A model generated the notes under the pieces. It saw only the letters and a list, made by a program, of their open reading frames with translations. It made no database searches and was not told where the DNA came from. Both the position numbers and the translations under genes were made by a program. Positions 10,929 to 20,721 of a stretch of DNA of 64,000 nt are shown piece after piece. The first letter of the stretch is position 1. Every line of letters begins with the position of its first letter. Origin of the DNA: Rhizophagus clarus (lineage: Eukaryota; Glomeromycota; Glomeromycetes; Glomerales; Glomeraceae); contig BLAL01000285.1 in assembly GCA_015698045.1 (NCBI GenBank), positions 2,418,001 to 2,482,000 on the forward strand, read 5' to 3'.

Positions 10929-11918
10929 TAGGGCTCCGATCGGTTCGGTTCGGTTCGGTTTTTGCAAAAACCGATACCGAACCGAATTAATCGGTATCGG
11001 TATTAATGATTACCGAAACCGATCGGTAATTACCGAAAACCGAACCGATTTACCGAACGAGTTTAGTAAAAAAACGTTTCGCAACGTTTAGCAAAAAAAA
11101 AGTTGCGAAACGATTTTTTCTTATCAAATCATCCATAAAAAAACGTTTCGCAACGTTTTTTATTAAAGTGACAAAAAAAAACGTTGCGAGACGTTTTTTT
11201 TATATTAAATCGTTTTATAAAAACGTTTCGCAACGTTTTTAAATAAAAAGGAAAATAACGTTGCGAAACGTTGTTTTCTATATTAAATTTCCGATGTAAA
11301 AAACGTTTCGCAACGTTTTTTACAAGTTTCGCAAAAATAACGTTGCGAAACGTTATTTTTTTTATATCAAACGTTTATGTAAAAAACGTTTCGCAACGTT
11401 TTTTACAATGTTCGCAAAAATAACGTTGCGAAATGTTATTTTTCATAATAAATTGTTTATGTAAAAAACGTTTCGCAACGTTTTTTACAAGTTCCGCAAA
11501 AATAACGTTGCGAAACGTTATTTTTTTTATCAAATCGTTTATGTAAAAAACGTTTCGCAACGTTTTTTACAAGTTTCGCAAAAATAACGTTGCGAAACGT
11601 TATTTTTTATCAAATCGTTTATGTAAAAAACGTTTCGCAACGTTTTTTACAAGTTTCGCAAAAATAACGTTGCGAAACGTTATTTTTTATATCAAATGTT
11701 TATGTAAAAAACGTTTCGCAACGTTTTTTTTTAACTACATTATTTACGTTTTTCTTATAAAAAAAAAACGTTTTTATTATCGGTAAATCGGTTCGGTAAA
11801 TCGCAAAACTGATACCGAAACCGAAAGTTTCGGTTCGATAAATCATAAAACCGAAACCGCTCCGATACCGAAACCGGTCGGTACAGTTCGGTAATTACCG
11901 AAACCGATCGGAGCCCTA
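10929..11918. mobile_element. Palindromic non-autonomous hAT-like element, copy 1 (990 bp)
   Basis: The 8-bp sequence TTATCCGT flanks both ends (10,921-10,928 and 11,919-11,926). Termini are TAGGGCTCCGATCGG at the left, with CCGATCGGAGCCCTA as mirror at the right. Next come CGGTTCGGTT / ACCGAACCG-type subterminal repeats. The interior consists of about nine alternating copies of AACGTTTCGCAACGTT and its reverse complement AACGTTGCGAAACGTT, spaced by A/T-rich linkers; the right two-thirds forms an array of roughly 80-bp units. There is no coding capacity. Short reading frames here, on either strand, merely traverse the repeat. An internal palindrome array with hAT-type ends indicates a MITE-like passenger moved by a transposase from elsewhere. 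Confidence 0.9.
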
Positions 11919-12201
11919 TTATCCGTATTATCTGTATTATTCATATATCTGCATTATCTGCATTATCCGTGTTATCTGCATAATCCACGTTATCTGTGTT
12001 ATCCGCATTATCCGTATATCCATATTATCTGTATTATCTGTACTATCCATGGATAACATGGATATGGATTATCCATTCAATTTTTTTTTAAATTATCCAT
12101 ATCCAGGCTTAATTTTTGTATGGATAACGGATACTAGATTTTTATTATGGATATGTATCCATGGATAACATGGATACACGGATCCAAACTCTAGGCCGAT
12201 A

Positions 12202-12423
12202 TTAAATCAAATTATAAAATAGTAAAAATATTAAAATAATAATTAGATGACTATATAATATATATATATATTTAATAAAAAATAATAATAATAAAAGATA
12301 ATAAAAAATAAAAAATAATAATAATAAAAATAATAAAAATATAAAAATATAAATAAAAAATAAAAATAAAAATAAAATATAAAAAATACAAAATAAAAAA
12401 AAAATAAAAATAAAAAAATATAA
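12202..12423. other. Low-complexity A/AATAAT-rich tract
   Basis: Almost pure A and T (12,240-12,420), built from AAT and AAAAAT repeats, with no coding or structural signal. Confidence 0.6.
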
Positions 12424-12960
12424 TTTACGGATTCTGAGGCCGCCGATGCGCAGTATTTCTACGCCACCTACGATTGTGGTGGTTCCCTAAGAAATATATA
12501 TAAATTTAGAACTTAAATAACTTAAATATAAATTAAAAAAATTCTTAATAATTACCAGGTCTGTCCCAAAACCTTGTGCGGAACTGCCTATAATATCTTT
12601 CTCCTTCCTGGGACCACCTTCCATTTCGCGCACTATTCCTCCATTCACAGAAATTCTAAAAATGTTAATACTATTAATTTTTTATTTTTTTTTATTTTTT
12701 TTTTATGATTTATTATTATTTTATTAACATTAAAATTCCTGACCAAGTTTCTTCACTTTCTTTCTACCTGTTGGCCAGTGAACCTCACGCGGAACTGTCT
12801 CCGAATTCTTTGAGCTAGGCTCTCCCAGAATTCGGAGCGGTCCCTCCCGGGTATGTCATGGTAGTAGTTGTTCCTTCTCCTTTACATTATTTATTTAATT
12901 TTTTACCTCCTATATCTTATTAAATATTCAGTTATTGCATCAGTCCAATTTGCGGGTATT
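12424..12960 (-). CDS. Putative short gene or gene 3' end, Arg-rich C-terminus, four exons, unknown function
   Basis: The minus strand contains an island of higher G+C and coding-like character in a very A+T-rich setting. In order it reads: IPANWTDAITEYLIRYR (about 12,955-12,906); RNNYYHDIPGRDRSEFW through RVRFTGQQ (about 12,880-12,769, donor GTAGAAAG); CEWRNSARNGRWSQEG through RFWDRPG (about 12,655-12,558, acceptor TTTTTAG, donor GTAATTATT); and NHHNRRWRRNTAHRRP ending at a stop at 12,424 (acceptor ATTTCTTAG). Frames join across the last two introns. The first junction would need an intron of only about 27 nt, which is doubtful. WTDAI-YLI could be the end of a Myb/SANT-like DNA-binding domain, but this is a guess. 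The 5' end is not found, so it may be a gene fragment carried by the surrounding element. Confidence 0.45.
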
Positions 12961-13779
12961 TTAAGAAAAAGAATATATAATAATAAAAAATAACGGCAAC
13001 AAATTTTAAGAAAAAGAATATATAATAGAAATAACGACAACAAATTTATTATAAGAAAAAAAAAAAGATGAAATCTCTTTTTAAAAACAATTTTTTATCA
13101 CCTTGTATTATTATATTAATTACCCTTCAAGAACATTTACGTAAATTGTTCTAATTTCTCAAATATGTTATGATTATTATGATCTGTCTTCTTTATATTA
13201 ATTATAATACAGATACGGATCTACAATACAATCAATCACAATGAACAAGTTAAACTTGACCTAAACTCAATTGTTATGATCGTGATTCCAAAATATCAAG
13301 ATAAAGGTCTTCTTTTTAATTATATATCAAATCTAAAAAAGGTAAAATCTAATAATACAGATACGTAAATAAATAGTGTTTTTTATTTTGGTTTATAATA
13401 AGCTTTTGCCAATTATAGACTACAAATAAAACAATTACGGATCTACAATACATTACACAAAGATCTTGAGCGAACGAGTTAAACTCTAGTTGAACTCGAG
13501 TTCAACTCGAGTTCAAAGCGAACAATTTAAATTCAAAATAAAATATCCAAGATTAACAAAAAAGTTGGTAACGTTATAATGAAATCGGTAGTAAAACTTA
13601 ATTTAATCATCTTTAATTAGGTATAAAAATTCTGATAAATTTAATAAAATCAGTGATTTTTTAATAATTTTATCAACTCTAGTTGAGCACGAATAGTGAA
13701 TAATCAAGTTTGTGCTTCTTCGCTAATATTGACTTGTGCATTCGATAGGTGACCGATTTTGTGGCTGATGTGGCTGAAT
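12961..13779. other. A+T-rich non-coding DNA
   Basis: No gene was recognised. It includes a short tandem near-duplication (AAGAAAAAGAATATATAATA at 12,964 and 13,009) and a CTCGAGTTGAACTCGAGTTC-like palindrome cluster at 13,460-13,515, possibly the end of a small transposon. Confidence 0.45.
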
Positions 13780-14193
13780 ATAATATTACCCAAATAACCA
13801 ATAAAAATTGATAATTTTGTTGATCATGTGATTGCACGATCATGATTTAATTATTTATTTATCGTATTTTTTTTTTTCAAAAACTTTTTCTCTCTCTCTC
13901 AAATTTTTACTTTATTGTTTTGTCTAAAAAATAAAGATAAAGGTATATTTTTTGTTGAAATTTCTTTTTCCATTATTATGTTATTTATAATATTACCCAA
14001 ATAACCAATAAAAATTGATAATTTTGTTGATCATGTGATTGCACGATCACGATTTAATTATTTATTTATCGTTTTTTTTTTTTTTCAAAACTTTTTTCTC
14101 TCTCTCTCAAATTTTTACTTTATTGTTTTTGTCTAAAAAATAAAGATAAAGGTATATTTTTTGTTGAAATTTCTTTTCCCATTATTATGTTAT
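13780..14193. repeat. Tandem duplication, two units of 207 bp
   Basis: Unit 1 starts at 13,780 and unit 2 at 13,987 (both ATAATATTACCCAAATAACC). The copies are nearly identical, differing mainly in lengths of T runs and a few substitutions, so the duplication is recent. Each unit includes TGATCATGTGATTGCACGAT and a TTTTTCTCTCTCTCTCAAAT tract. Confidence 0.85.
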
Positions 14194-14889
14194 TCTTAAC
14201 ACTCTTATTAATATATTTTTCCAATGTATTTCTTCTCATTAACGTTCTAAATAATATTCTACTATCGAGTTTTTTACTTTATTGGTTTTTTTAAAAAATA
14301 AATACAAAGGTACATTTTTTGTTGAAATTTCTTTTTCCATCCTGTTAACACTCTTACTAATATTTTTTTCTAATGTGTTTCCTCCTACTAACGATCCTAC
14401 TAACAATGTTCTACTGTTAAACATTTTTTATTTCTTACTTTTACTAACACTTCTACTAACATTAACACTAACATTAATACTTATACTTTATATTTTTTTT
14501 TATTGACGTTCCTTTTCTACTTCTACTAACTTTCATACTAACATTAATACTAACACTTTCTAATGTAAAAATTCTTTTATTAACGTTCCTTTTCTTTGCT
14601 AACACTTCTACTAATATTCATACTAACATTTTTATTACTAACATTTTACTTTTTTTCAAATTAAATAGATATAATGAAATGAAAACAAGCAAACAAGTGA
14701 ACATTAATTGTAAATTTGTGTAAAGAGTAGTGAATTTTTTTTATAATATTTTTTGTATAATATTTTTTTTTATTATCGATTGAAAATATAAATAAAACTT
14801 TCAGTAATTACAATTAAATGAATTAAATTACTTTTAAATTACAATTGTATTTAAATTATAAATCTACTACTATTAATGCCCCATAAATG
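14194..14889. other. Degenerate ACTAACATTAATACTAAC simple-sequence region
   Basis: No gene. Between 14,200 and 14,650 many short phrases of the form CTAACATTCTTACTAATATT follow each other, resembling the intron palindrome of the micro-exon arrays (GTTAGTAAC) in a decayed state. The rest is A+T-rich. Confidence 0.4.
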
Positions 14890-15280
14890 CTATACTTTTC
14901 GGCTATCCGATATGTGTGAAAATTATGAAATTATGCTTATATTTCAAATACAAATAGGATACATATCGGGTATATATAGGATACTTATTAGCACTATCCG
15001 ATAAGTGTATAATATCTGTCCGATATTTTTTTAAAATATATCGGGTACCCAATAAATCTATGATATGTAACTGATATTTAACTACCCAATATGTATGAGA
15101 AATGTACCCGATATATACGTTATATGTCACCGATTTTCTGCATCTGACGGGTACATATCGGGTACCCGATATGTGTAGTATTATTAAATAGCATACACAT
15201 ATTTCACACATATCGGGTACATATCAGGTACCCGATATGTACCTGATATGTACCCGATAGCATCGATTTTGACCAGTGTA

Positions 15281-15745
15281 TGTCTAAAAAGTCTGAAAGA
15301 CTGTCTAAAAAAAAAAATGAAATCGTTAGATGTTAGTTAACTTTGTTAACTTAAAAAGAAGCAAGGTACTAAAACTTACTGATTCCTAAGAACATATCTA
15401 AAACCTGAAAAAAATAAATGAACATTATTAATAAAAGAAATGAAAAAATAAACAAAAAAAAAAATAATAATAATAATTGGACACTAACCTTCATTTTCAA
15501 AGATAACCGTTAAAAAGAGAAAATCATCAAGACCAAAATAAAAGGAGAGTCAAACTGAAGTCCTAAAAAGAAAAAACAAAATTAATAAAAAAATAACAGG
15601 AAAAAAAGTAAAAGGACACGCAAGCGAATACTTACTGATCTATATTCCATCCATATCTATGTCTGAGAAAACCGCCTAAAAAAAAGAAATGAACTGTTAA
15701 TATTAAGAACATATAATGATATAAAGGAAAAAAAAACTTAACAAA
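15281..15745 (-). repeat. Micro-exon array, minus strand (about four degenerate units) plus purine-rich tract
   Basis: On the minus strand, exon-like blocks lie between T-rich acceptors and GTAAGT/GTTAGT donors. One reads GTTTTAGATATGTTCTTAGG (about 15,402-15,378; acceptor TTTTTTTCAG, donor GTAAGTTTTAG). Another ends CGGTTATCTTTGAAAATGAAG before GTTAGTGTCC. A third lies near 15,677-15,640, ending before GTAAGTATTCG. Spacing is about 100-130 bp. Immediately beyond (15,780-15,910) lies a G/A-rich tract, the mirror of the C/T-rich tract at 5,465-5,625. Confidence 0.5.
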
Positions 15746-15961
15746 ATTTCATGTCTGAGAAGATCAAAAGAATGTTTAAAAAAAAAAATAAAAAAGGATT
15801 TTTTTTGATAGAAGGTATGAGAAGTAGAAAGGAAAAAAAAAAAGATGAAGAAAGAGAAAATTAAAGGAAAGGGAAATGGAAAAGAGAAAAAAAAGAAAGG
15901 AAAGGTACGAACTGATCAAAAAAAGATTATTATCACGTAACAGATGATATATGTAATACAA

Positions 15962-16445
15962 TAATAGAGCTTTTCTCAGATTTTTTTTTTATAATTACAA
16001 TATATAGTCAATACCTAATTCAATTTATAAAAATTCTTTAAGATAAAATGTTTAAAGATTCTTAAGGAATCTATTAAATTATAGAATCCTTTAGTATCTT
16101 TAAACTTTGCTTAAAAAATCCTTAAAGATCCCAAAAATTTAAATATCTTCAAAGATTCTTTGGCAATTTTAGGATTCTTTAAGGATCTTGATTCCAAAAA
16201 ACTTACTGATGAAAGGGATAATCAAATAAAAATGAATTTAGGTTTAATAGTATATAGTCCATCAAATTAGCTATAAATTGATAAAATCGCTATAAATTTG
16301 AATCATGATATTATCTAGTATTGGTTGATAAAGAATTGATATAATACACTGAAATTGCTATAATTTGCTAAAACACTATAAATTACTAAAATCAGTTAGA
16401 AAATATAGAAATGGTTAAAACTAACTATTCTGGTTTAGATCCTAT
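15962..16445. other. A+T-rich non-coding DNA
   Basis: No gene. Contains repeated phrases around TTAAGGATTC / GAATCCTTTA (16,045-16,190), and a looser set around CTATAAATTGATAAAATCGC (16,270-16,400). Confidence 0.4.
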
Positions 16446-16459
16446 AGTAGTGCAGGTGT

Positions 16460-17160
16460 TGTAATGTGAAAATTATAGTAACAAAGATAATTAAGCAATA
16501 ATATAATAGATAGAGAAATTACACAAGAAAAATGGATAAATTATTACTCGAAGGAAAAATTATTAACTGAAGAAAATGGAAGAATCACCATCCAGAAGAA
16601 ATAGATAAATTATTATCTGGTAGAAGAATTATTAGCCGAAACATATGACAAAACCTGATAGTAATACAGAACATATGATATAACTGAATAGTAATACAAA
16701 CATATGATATAACTAGATAGTAATACAAAATCAATCCCATAATTTTCTGAAAACTCAAATTTTAGGGATATATAAACTTATGTACATTAGTATTAGTAAT
16801 AAAATTATTTTTAGAAATTATTTTAGTTTAGATTTACTTTAGTATAGCTTAGATAGAAATAGAAACATATAAAAAATTAGGAAAAGATAAGAAAGGTGGA
16901 AAGAAAAGAAAATAGAATTAAATAAGAAATAATCTTATATAAATATATCTTCATAGTAAGAATTGGAGGAAATTATTCAGAGGAATTTAAGAATTAGGAG
17001 GAAAATAAAAGGAAAAGAAAAGTAGGAAAAATAGGAAATAATTCTTATAAATATACCTTTGTAAATGAGAGAAAACCTCAGTGATTTTTGGTTCTATAAT
17101 AAAGATACTTTTAAAATTACCCAAGACACGATCCTGTGAGAGTCAGTGATAACGTGATAA
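16460..17160 (+). repeat. Possible solo LTR or LTR-like promoter sequence
   Basis: Starts TGTAATGTGAAAATTATAG. Internally it has direct repeats of an ACATATGATATAACT phrase (16,670-16,715), a TATA-like box GGGATATATAAACTT (16,768), and near the end a polyadenylation-like TTCTATAATAAAGATAC (17,091) followed by ACCCAAGACACGATCCTGTG. This order (TG start, TATA box, AATAAA) is what an LTR looks like, but a second copy, a CA terminus and a target duplication were not found. Confidence 0.35.
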
Positions 17161-17626
17161 AATTATAATTAATTAATGGAAGGAAATTATATCTTAATTG
17201 ATGTTTGAGAGTACTGTCTTTAATTAATTATAATATTATTTTAATATGTTAAATAAAGAGAGAAGTTATGTTTGTTTAAAAATTAAAGTATATTGAAAAG
17301 TGATGTTGGAAGCTCTCTCAAAATGAAAATTAAAAGAAACGTGGTTAAGGGAAATCCAGAAAAAACCCTTGGTATTTGAGATACCTAAAAATATTAAAAC
17401 TGTGTGTCAAATAAAAAGAAGAGTATTAAGACTGTGTGTCAAAATAGAGAGATTGTAAAGAAAATATTAGAATGTTACAACAGGAGAAAAATCTAAACCA
17501 AGCGTATAGAGAGTTTTAGTGTGGAGAACCAACGTGGCACAGTATTGTTATACTGATAGGATGGTCTTTTCCCTCCACAGCGTTAAATAATCTGCAATAT
17601 AGGTATAGTGGTGAAACACCAGAAAT

Positions 17627-18745
17627 GTGGTGTTCTCATATTTATTATCCATTAAGAAACTTCTTGAATATAACCCAAAATACTTCTTCAAGCATGGATT
17701 TATTCAAATGATTGAAAGATCATATAAAAATGGAGAATTTAGAGCTGAGAGATGCTCATTTCATATTTATTGCACTGTATGCAATTCCTTAGTAATTATC
17801 TCTGAAAATACCATCAAATGTGCAAATAAACATCTGAATGAATGCATTGTTAAAACAGCCAAAAAGCGTCTTGTATATTCTAATCCTATTTAGAAAAAAG
17901 GAGGAAGAATAGCATCAGAACTAAGTAAAGATGAAATTTATGAGATTTGTGGTAAATTTACTGATTTTCCTAGTCGGGGTTATAGTATTAGATGTGTTGT
18001 AGACTATGAATAAAGGAAAAAGACTGCATATCATATAATTAATAGTGCAAAAGTTATCCAACAGGCTTGGAGAGCTTTCAAGTTGAGACCTGAAACTTGA
18101 GCAAAACAAATTTGGAATATTGTGAGAAATGATGGCACTCCCGATAGGAAGAAATATTTAGGTATATTTTCACTAGTTGAAAGGAGAATAAATCCCCAGA
18201 CTCAAGAAGAATATGATTTTCATAGCGATGAATATATCAAAGGCCTTAAAAAAGCATTTAACGAAAATATTGCTCAAAAATATATTAAAGAATATCTAGC
18301 CAAACGGGCCACAGGGTACAAGGAATATGATTATTATCATCCTAGAATTTGGGTAGAAAATAAGAAATACCAGTTATATAATCACCTAACTACTGTGCCA
18401 TATATAGTTACTTTTATAAAATCGTATCAGCAAGGTTATAGATTCGTTACTTATGGTAATTAGTCTATTATGCTAAAATATCTAACAAATCCTGAATATT
18501 ACCATACTACCAAAGACAATATCAACACTTATGTAAACTTTGTTAAAATTTCAGAATACGCACGATATAAATGTAAAAAGGAAGGCAAACTATATCCATG
18601 TAATTCGCTAGAAATTAACATGTTCAAATCTTCCTATATTAGTACTATCAACGGAGACTCAACTATTATAGATTTCTCAGATATTAACAATAATGTTGAA
18701 TATGTGCAACGAGTTTTCCGAGCCATAAATTATTTATCAAAATAA
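17627..18745 (+). pseudogene. Rhizophagus-type repeated family gene of unknown function, four nonsense codons
   Basis: One plus-strand frame runs from 17,627 (or slightly upstream) to 18,743 without frameshift, but it is broken by TAG (17,891), TAA (18,011), TGA (18,098) and TAG (18,461). It begins MVFSYLLSIKKLLEYNPK. A Cys-rich stretch follows (YCTVCNSL, then CANKHLNEC), perhaps a metal site. Next comes an IQ-like segment (VIQQAWRAFKLRPET) before NIVRNDGTPDRKKYLG. The last part is rich in Tyr and Lys (NKKYQLYNHLTTVPY). I recall this 'AWRAFKLRPETWAKQ' type as recurrent in Rhizophagus genomes, but no function is known to me. The gene is dead unless stops are read through. Confidence 0.65.
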
Positions 18746-19055
18746 TACAGTATCAGCATTTAGCATAATCATTATAATAATACAATAAATTGATTTATTT
18801 TTTTACTTCGCTCTGCCACAAATGCATGTAGGATTACCCTGTTCTGTCTGTATACGAAATAAATTAGCACGTTTTCGATCCTCGTTAAAGTGCATATGAT
18901 GTAATAAGTGATACCCCTGTAACTCTGTGTGACTGCTTGTGTAACAAATTATCGCCGTTTTCAGAAATATGTGTAATTCAAGTCACATGATGATCACTTG
19001 AAATTTAGTAAAAAATTTTTCTCGAATACAAAATTTTTATACTTTGCTAAGACAA

Positions 19056-19330
19056 ACCGCGATTTTCTTTTTTCATATGAATATATTGCTTTATATAATA
19101 CCTTAACATAAGTTTTATAACATATGAAAAGTTTTTTTGTCGCGAAACTTGCTAATATTTATAAGAATTTTTGCGAATTTTTAGCATTGAAAGTTTACGA
19201 GTATATTACAAGACAGTAAGTCGCTATAATAATACGCGATTTTTTTTCTTTCTATACAATATATTGCTTTATACAAGACTCTAATATAAGTTTTATAATA
19301 TATAGTTAGTTATTTTATTGCGAAACTCAT
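19056..19330. repeat. Tandem near-duplication upstream of the transposase
   Basis: A block with CGCGATTTTCTTTTTT, ATATTGCTTTATATAATA, TAAGTTTTATAACATATG and GCGAAACT (19,057-19,148) recurs in diverged form at 19,239-19,328, period about 180 bp. Its position 150-400 bp before the transposase start suggests subterminal binding or promoter sequence. Confidence 0.6.
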
Positions 19331-19480
19331 ATATTTTGTTGAAATTCTTACAATTAGGGTATATTACATTGAAAATTTAAAGCTATTGCAGATTATTTTA
19401 GGGGTTTTATCGTATTTGATTTTATTTATTTATTATTCTTATTACTTTATTAAAATACTTAGCATTATTTCAAAAAAAAA

Positions 19481-20647
19481 ATGGTAAAAACTTTAAGTAA
19501 TGATATAAGATGGCGTATCATTTATCATCAACTTGATGGATTTTCTGCAAAAGAGACTGCAAGTAGACTTTATATTGGTGTCTCTACTGTATATAAAATT
19601 AGAAGAATTTATGATCATTGGGGTTGTGTAACTCATCCATTTAAAGGTCGTCAAGGAAGAAAAAAAACTTTGAGTCTTGCTGACTTAAATGTATTAATTT
19701 AATTTTTATTTAATTATTATTGTAAATTTATTTATTGATTTAACTTTATTATTACAGATTCTAGATTCACTTGTAAAAGATAAAAAAGATTGGTATCTTG
19801 ATGAAATGGTTGATGAAATGGAAAGGTTAACCGGCAAGCTCATATCTATACCTACTTTATGGAGAGCGCTCAAACATCTTGAAATGACGAGAAAAAAGGT
19901 TCTAAAAGATTTTAATCTATTCTTATTAAATTGTTTTAAATAAATAAATAATCAAATATTTTATTTTCCAGTTGCAAAAAGCTGCAAAAGAGAGGAGTGA
20001 GCTCTTACGCAGTGTTTTTATGTATAAAATAGGAAGTGAATTCAAGCCAGAACAACTTGTTTTTATTGATGAAACGTCAAAAGATGAAAGAAGTTTATCC
20101 AGGGCTTATGGATATAGTATAAAAAATGTAAGGGTTGAAAAAAGTATTGTTTTTGTGAGAGGTAAACGGTATACTATTTTACCGGCATTGACATTAGATG
20201 GATTCATAGCCGCCGATATCATAGAAGGAAGTTGTAATAAAGAAAGATTTCAGACATTTATTCTTACACAAGTGGTATGTTATTTATATATTTATTTTAT
20301 TTATTTAAGATAATATATATTTATATTTAATTTTTTAGTTGCCTCAAATGAACGAATATCCAAATAAAAATAGCGTAATCGTGATGGATAATGCAAAAAT
20401 CCATCATGATGAAAAATTAGTAGAATCAATTGAACAAATGGAATGTAAAGTACTTTATTTGCCACCGTACTCTCCAGATTATAATCCCATTGAAACAGCT
20501 TTTTCTGGAATTAAATCATGGCTAAAAAGAAATAGAATATTTGTAGAAAGTTGCACTGATCCCAAATATCCACTTTTTTTAGCATTGTCTTACGTAACAC
20601 CTAGTATGGCAAAAGGTTATTTTAGCGAATCAATTTATTCATATTAA
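19481..20647 (+). CDS. Tc1/IS630-family transposase, intact, four exons
   Basis: Exons 19,481-19,690, 19,758-19,898, 19,972-20,274 and 20,339-20,647 all end in phase 0 with GT..AG introns of 64-73 bp and give 320 aa without stops. The N-terminus is a helix-turn-helix region (RWRIIYHQLDGFSAKETASR, then VSTVYKIRRIYDHWG) with a GRQGRKK linker, as in IS630/Tc1 proteins. The DDE core is complete: VFIDETSKDERS (first D), VIVMDNAKIHHD (second D, followed by the usual NAxxH) and PPYSPDYNPIETAFSGIKSW (E). Length matches the family. It sits near the centre of the element and upstream DNA contains a tandem repeat. The intact core suggests a recently mobile element. Confidence 0.93.
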
Positions 20648-20721
20648 ATAATTTGATTTAATTACAGATTAATAAACTGCTAAAAAACTTTATTAATTGA
20701 CCAAAAAAAATACAAAAAATG

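Larger units (their letters stand above)
7564..12193 (+). mobile_element. hAT transposon, apparently autonomous, 8-bp target duplication GGCCGATA
   Basis: Terminal inverted repeats are TAGAGTTTAGATCTGTG at the left and TAGAGTTTGGATCCGTG (reverse complement of the right end). The 8-bp sequence GGCCGATA is repeated exactly at 7,556-7,563 and 12,194-12,201, as expected for hAT integration. Both subterminal zones (7,580-7,760 and 11,920-12,180) are packed with ATCCGTTATCC / GGATAACGGAT-like repeats, probable transposase binding sites. The element carries an uninterrupted two-exon transposase. A 990-bp palindromic element sits in its right subterminal zone (10,929-11,918); without it the element is about 3.6 kb. 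The intact ends and gene suggest recent activity. Confidence 0.93.
5967..15278. mobile_element. DNA transposon with CACTGGTCAAAATC termini and TATCGGGTACCCGATA subterminal repeats
   Basis: The left end reads CACTGGTCAAAATCAATTCT and the reverse complement of the right end reads CACTGGTCAAAATCGATGCT, followed on both sides by CATATCGGGTAC repeats. Subterminal zones at 5,985-6,210 and 14,890-15,260 are filled with variants of the palindrome ATATCGGGTACCCGATAT in both orientations. Target duplication could not be recognised (flanks AGCTTTAA versus TATGTCTA). No transposase of its own was found; the only intact transposase inside belongs to the nested hAT element at 7,564-12,193. The span is therefore an inferred interval between two convincing inverted termini, with later insertions inside. 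Subterminal short repeats suit a hAT-like element, but the superfamily is not established. Confidence 0.6.
5391..16005. mobile_element. Candidate outer element of a nested stack, possible 9-bp target duplication TTATAATTA
   Basis: The motif TTATAATTA occurs at about 5,391 and again at about 15,994. Just inside are weakly inverted ends (TTTTTCTGGCAAAAG at 5,408; reverse complement of the right side AAAATCTGAGAAAAG) and then, on both sides, a CACGTGAT/TACGTGAT motif followed by a pyrimidine-rich tract (5,465-5,625 on the plus strand, purine-rich mirror at 15,780-15,910). Micro-exon arrays follow, pointing inward on both sides. This arrangement resembles the better-defined element at 41,578-43,403, which also has a 9-bp duplication, so a MULE-like element is possible. 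The ends are diverged and A+T-rich, and the match could be chance. Confidence 0.3.

Noticed and set aside
11375..11560. A 61-codon frame on the minus strand, present again at 23,345-23,530
   Set aside because: It simply traverses the AACGTTTCGCAACGTT array and is duplicated because the element is duplicated.
10929..11918. CRISPR array
   Set aside because: The regular repeats alternate in orientation, have no unique spacers, and are bounded by transposon ends with target duplications in a eukaryotic genome.
14903..15211. 102-codon minus-strand frame
   Set aside because: It crosses the TATCGGGTACCCGATA subterminal repeats of a transposon; the residues RYVP/YISHTY reflect the repeat.
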